From the NCBI GenBank assembly GCA_015499985.1, contig JAAAUF010001028.1, positions 1 through 13,815 on the forward strand: a stretch of DNA of 13,815 nucleotides, read 5' to 3'. The DNA is from Haplosporangium gracile. Lineage: Eukaryota; Mortierellomycota; Mortierellomycetes; Mortierellales; Mortierellaceae. The notes below the pieces were generated by a model that had not been told where the DNA came from, ran no database searches, and worked only from the letters and a program-made list of their open reading frames with translations. Made by a program: the position numbers and the translations under genes. Positions 8,801 through 13,815 of the stretch are shown in pieces (position 1 is the stretch's first letter; every line of letters starts with the position of its first letter).

Positions 8801-9863
8801 GTTGATGATGATGCTGCAGTGCCCTTGTCGAGGTTGGAGGCGGTTGAATTGGAGAGGAGTGTCCGTGGAGAAGCCAATGGTCCTGATACAGAGACGAGAT
8901 TGATCCCTGCCGCCAAAGCGTTGTGTACTAGGTTGGAATAGGATCGATTTGGACTGGAGGCTGAAGACTGATGTGCTGTCCGTGCTGCCTGTGGCTCGAA
9001 CTTGCCGTTCTATAACGTGAGAATAGACCGAAATCATCAGTTTTTGTGTTTTCCTTGGGTCGTTTGGGTTTACAATGTGACATGGTGCATACAATACGAA
9101 GAACATTGCAAGATCTAGAAAAAAAGGAAGGGGGTGGAATGGAGAATAGGATTTTCCTGCACACCTCTTGAATGCTACCCGTGTAGATAGCTGCGCCATA
9201 AGGGAACATGAGACGATTCGCCTGCGGTTCGAACTGGTAAAAAGAAAGCCGGTCGGCGGGAGAGTGACCGAGAGCCGAATTGGAGTACTTGATCCACTCC
9301 TCGCTCAAGACAGGCACCCAGGGCAGGACGGGCGCAGCAGCGAGGATCTGATCTGTGACTGAACTGCCCGATTCTGGCACACCACTCGTCGCAGAGGCAG
9401 CATTATCAGATGCTGTAGGCTGAGATGCGGAAGAGAAACTATTCCTGTCAGGGGCAGCGTATATATTCCGAGGGCCGCTTCCACCAGTGATGATCTGGAT
9501 GGGTGTTGCTGAGGGGATTGTAAAGTGTTGGTAAGTCGCAGGATCAAAGGGAACCAAGCCCATATCATGATCCTCCTGGTTTAGTCCAGTAGAGTTTGAA
9601 TGATGGTCTGAAGAGAGATCCTCCAGGTCTGAGTCTAAGTCTGAGTCTGTGGAGGAGGAGGAAGCTTCTTTGTCGGAGTATGACTTTGGCAGGTCGACAC
9701 GGAAAAGCATGGGCGACTTCGATGACTTTGAGAGGTCGTTTGCAAAGAAGAAGATGCGGTCGTTGTTCGAGTCGAAGGAAAAGTCCCGGATGGTAGTGAC
9801 GGTGGGCTGGACGGATGCCCGGAATGAGCGGACATCGTTGCGGATCTGATCCCAGGAAGCCAT
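5814..9863 (-). CDS. DPP8/9-like cytosolic dipeptidyl peptidase (S9B), five exons
   Basis: Exons: 9863-9165, 9009-8146, 8038-7926, 7827-6317 and 6211-5814, giving 1194 residues. The four introns are 155, 107, 98 and 105 nt, all GT-AG, with every join kept in frame. The enzyme should remove N-terminal X-Pro or X-Ala dipeptides. The C-terminal alpha/beta-hydrolase domain has IYGGP (Tyr973), nucleophile GWSYGG (Ser1061, its last-but-one Gly split by intron 4), Asp1139 in GLIDENVHF and His1171 in TERHG. The spacings of 78 and 32 residues equal those I recall for human DPP8. The substrate-anchoring Glu pair is Glu360-Glu361 in FVMQEEFHRF, and FPWIEYI in exon 3 also matches DPP8/9. No signal peptide or transmembrane helix is seen near the N-terminus, unlike DPP4 or the fungal vacuolar DPPs, so it is probably cytosolic. 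It is about 300 residues longer than DPP8/9 because of Ser/Pro/Gln-rich insertions (about 65-230, 375-470 and 770-930). Family and catalytic exons are secure; the insert regions are less so. Confidence 0.9.
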
Positions 9864-10768
9864 TACTGATGTATTTTACAGGGAAAGAAGGCACGCGGAA
9901 GGATAGTAAAAAGGTAGTGTAGAATGGAATAAAAAGGAAAGTATCGTCCGGGGGAGTGGAATGAAGCTTCGTAAAGTTAATGCCAGTGCTCTTTGTTATG
10001 TTGATGAAGATGAAGAGATAGATATTGGTGGCAAAAGCAGTGGTAGTGGATGGGGGAAAGAGTTAAAGAAAGAATGGGAGTGGACAGAGGGGCGAGAGTT
10101 AGAGGAGAGAGCGGGGGGAGAGAGAGAGCAACAAAGGGGAGGACAAGAGGACAACCTTAGTTACCGATGGAGGAAGTGGAGAAAAAAAGTCCAAAGGGTT
10201 GGGGTCTGAACGCACTGTACAGGCTGATGTACTCGCATTTTGAACTCACTCGCTCAGACACTGCACCACTCGCTGTGCGTGCCTGCACGTGACGCATTTT
10301 TTTTTCTTTTTTTTACCTAACGCATGAACAAGGGGATGCACCTTTTCTTGGATAAGTATTAGTAACATACGCAAACTGTCAATAAAGGGCGTGGAAATTG
10401 GAAGGTAAACTACATGCCATCGTGTTCTGGTAGCTCAATCAACGCCGCATTCGCAAGCACCAATGTCTTGGAAGAACCTTGTCCGTTGCAAGAGCAGACT
10501 ATGCAGGTGGATTCTCCAGTTAACATTCAAGGCTGTCATACAACATACTCGGCTCAATGCTTAATTAGATACAATAAATCCTTCGACTAGCAGTTAGCAA
10601 CCGCGACGACGCGCGAAAAGCCTTTGGCACCAAACAATTAACATCAAGGCACCAGGATGCCACCATTTTATCGCAGTTCTGGCTGTGCGACTGCTGGCAT
10701 GGTTTGCTTCGCCCTTTTTTTTTCTTTCACAAAAACAGTTTTAATAATGCAGGCGATGATCAAAATGT
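9864..10768. promoter_or_regulatory. Intergenic: promoter/leader of the DPP8/9-like gene and 3' end of the D2HGDH gene
   Basis: These 905 bp lie between two minus-strand genes. From 9864 to about 10200 the minus strand is C/T-rich, the leader style seen before other genes here. An 82-codon plus-strand frame in it (9961-10209) is Glu/Arg/Gly-rich, as expected from the complement of a C/T-rich leader. An E-box lies at 10286-10291 and two T runs near 10299-10315. The right part should contain the D2HGDH 3' UTR. No exact AATAAA was found there on the minus strand; ATAAAA (complement of 10666-10671) is the best weak candidate. No gene is supported. Confidence 0.5.
10286..10291. promoter_or_regulatory. 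E-box CACGTG upstream of the DPP8/9-like gene
   Basis: CACGTG followed by AC reads GTCACGTG on the minus strand, the core bound by bHLH factors such as yeast Cbf1. It overlaps a small inverted repeat, CGTGC-CT-GCACG, at 10278-10289. It lies about 420 bp upstream of the ATG. A six-base palindrome is expected by chance every few kb, so function is unproven. Confidence 0.3.
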
Positions 10769-13133
<2,365 letters not shown>

Positions 13134-13323
13134 GATTGAGTGTAGGAAAGGAGGGGAAGGAAGAGTGGAGAGAAGAGGAAAGGAGAATGGAACGGAGGAT
13201 GGAAGGAACGAAACGAAAGAAGGGAGGATGGAAAAATGGAAGGAAGGAAGGAAGGAGCAGGAAAGAAAAAGAAGTAGGAAAGGAAGGAGTGAGCCGGAAA
13301 ATAAAAAATCGAAAAAGAGATAA
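13134..13323 (-). promoter_or_regulatory. C/T-rich leader of the D2HGDH gene
   Basis: About 190 bp just upstream of the start codon are almost pure purine on the plus strand, hence C/T on the transcript strand, with TTCC-type repeats near 13239-13257. The frame upstream of the ATG stays open to 13346, but it encodes only Phe/Leu/Ser/Pro low-complexity sequence. The targeting peptide properly begins at Met 13131-13133. Confidence 0.55.
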
Positions 13324-13815
13324 GCAGTTTGACCCCGCTTCCGCATTTGGGTTGACTCAGTAATTTAGAGTGAGCGATGCAAATGAAGGAAAAAAGAAAA
13401 ACAGTCCTGTTAAGGGGCGTCTTCTCCCAGGCACACTGAAAACCTTAATTCGCAACAAGCAAATCCCAACAGCTATCTCCAGCCTGGACCTGCTGGGGAC
13501 TCGTCTTACTCTCTGATCAATCAATGATCTCAGACTCGAGAAAGGTAGAAAAACGAACTCATTGATACGCGTCTTCTTCTTTGCATGTATTGGATACAGC
13601 TACCCCATGCAGTGGCAAACCAATATCATTCATTATTGTTGTTGTTTATGTGTGGGCAAAGGCAAACACGTTCGCCTCTTGAGAGTGACTTTTGTTTTCT
13701 TGCAAAGCCAACAGAAGGAGAAAAAAAAAAAAAGGCACGACTGAACGTCGCCCCTGAGAGTTCACACTTCCCCCGATCTTCATCCCTCTTTTTTTTTTTT
13801 CTTTCTTTTCTTTTG
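13324..13815. other. Upstream region of D2HGDH, possibly shared with a divergent gene
   Basis: No credible gene is present. It holds the TGACTCA site, an ACGCGT at 13567-13572, a CCAAT on the minus strand (complement of 13589-13593), a poly(A) run near 13721-13734 and a plus-strand pyrimidine run at the right edge (from about 13767). That last run resembles the leaders before start codons elsewhere in this window, so a plus-strand gene may begin just outside. A 60-codon frame at 13562-13744 has no domain or composition that supports coding. Confidence 0.4.
13353..13359. promoter_or_regulatory. Gcn4/AP-1-type site TGACTCA upstream of D2HGDH
   Basis: An exact TGACTCA heptamer lies about 220 bp upstream of the D2HGDH ATG. 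It is the consensus for the Gcn4/Cpc1 bZIP regulators of general amino acid control. Chance occurrence in a window this size is not negligible, so the regulatory role is an inference. Confidence 0.35.

Noticed and set aside
9961..10209. 82-codon plus-strand frame
   Set aside because: It is Glu/Arg/Gly-rich because it is the complement of the C/T-rich leader of the peptidase gene. There is no domain and no splice or poly(A) support.
10430..10500. tRNA-like start GGTAGCTCAATC
   Set aside because: It resembles an A box, but there is no B box (GGTTCGANTCC type), and no acceptor or anticodon stem pairs convincingly.
13134..13346. N-terminal extension of D2HGDH to an upstream in-frame Met
   Set aside because: It is a Phe/Leu/Ser/Pro low-complexity translation of the C/T-rich leader. 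The Met at 13131-13133 begins a normal mitochondrial targeting sequence.
13500..13540. Small inverted repeat GATCA-ATCAA-TGATC
   Set aside because: Five-base arms with a five-base loop are expected by chance in A/T-rich spacer.
13562..13744. 60-codon plus-strand frame in the D2HGDH upstream region
   Set aside because: It ends in a poly(A)-derived Lys run, has no recognisable domain and no support for coding.

Overview
The window looks like nuclear DNA of a filamentous fungus, most likely an early-diverging 'zygomycete' lineage such as Mortierellomycota. That placement is an inference. It rests on short spliceosomal introns (90-174 nt) with GTAAGT/GTGAGT-type donors, long C/T-rich leaders before start codons, Ser/Pro/Gln/His-rich low-complexity protein segments, and an animal-like set of homologues (DPP8/9-type peptidase, D-2-hydroxyglutarate dehydrogenase). 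There is no transposon, virus, CRISPR array, rRNA or convincing tRNA.

Layout, left to right. (1) Positions 1-188: a (TG)n tract followed by what may be the last exon of an upstream plus-strand gene. (2) Positions 383-4201, plus strand: an intronless gene for a 1272-residue, largely disordered protein with a single PH domain (about residues 298-397) and repeated RPMSP and LPTPP motifs. (3) Positions 4508-5341, minus: an intronless 2-oxoglutarate/Fe(II) dioxygenase of the prolyl-4-hydroxylase-like superfamily (277 residues), convergent with the PH gene. (4) Positions 5814-9863, minus: a five-exon gene for a DPP8/9-like, apparently cytosolic S9B dipeptidyl peptidase. I reconstruct 1194 residues with the catalytic triad Ser1061/Asp1139/His1171. 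(5) Positions 10769-13133, minus: a seven-exon gene for mitochondrial D-2-hydroxyglutarate dehydrogenase (549 residues), with all substrate and metal ligands in place and one GC-AG intron. (6) Positions 13134-13815: its C/T-rich leader and upstream region.

Functional links are limited. D-2-hydroxyglutarate dehydrogenase makes 2-oxoglutarate from D-2-hydroxyglutarate. 2-oxoglutarate is the co-substrate of enzymes like the dioxygenase two genes away, and D-2-hydroxyglutarate can inhibit such enzymes, but the proximity may be chance. The three minus-strand genes do not form an operon; each has its own intergenic region of about 470-900 bp.

No clearly novel multi-gene system is visible. The points most worth a second look are the GC-AG intron, the enlarged cytosolic DPP8/9-like peptidase, the repeated proline-directed phosphosite-like motifs in the PH protein, and a probable hidden terminal exon at the left edge. 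Exon joins were done by hand from splice consensus, frame and homology, without transcript data.
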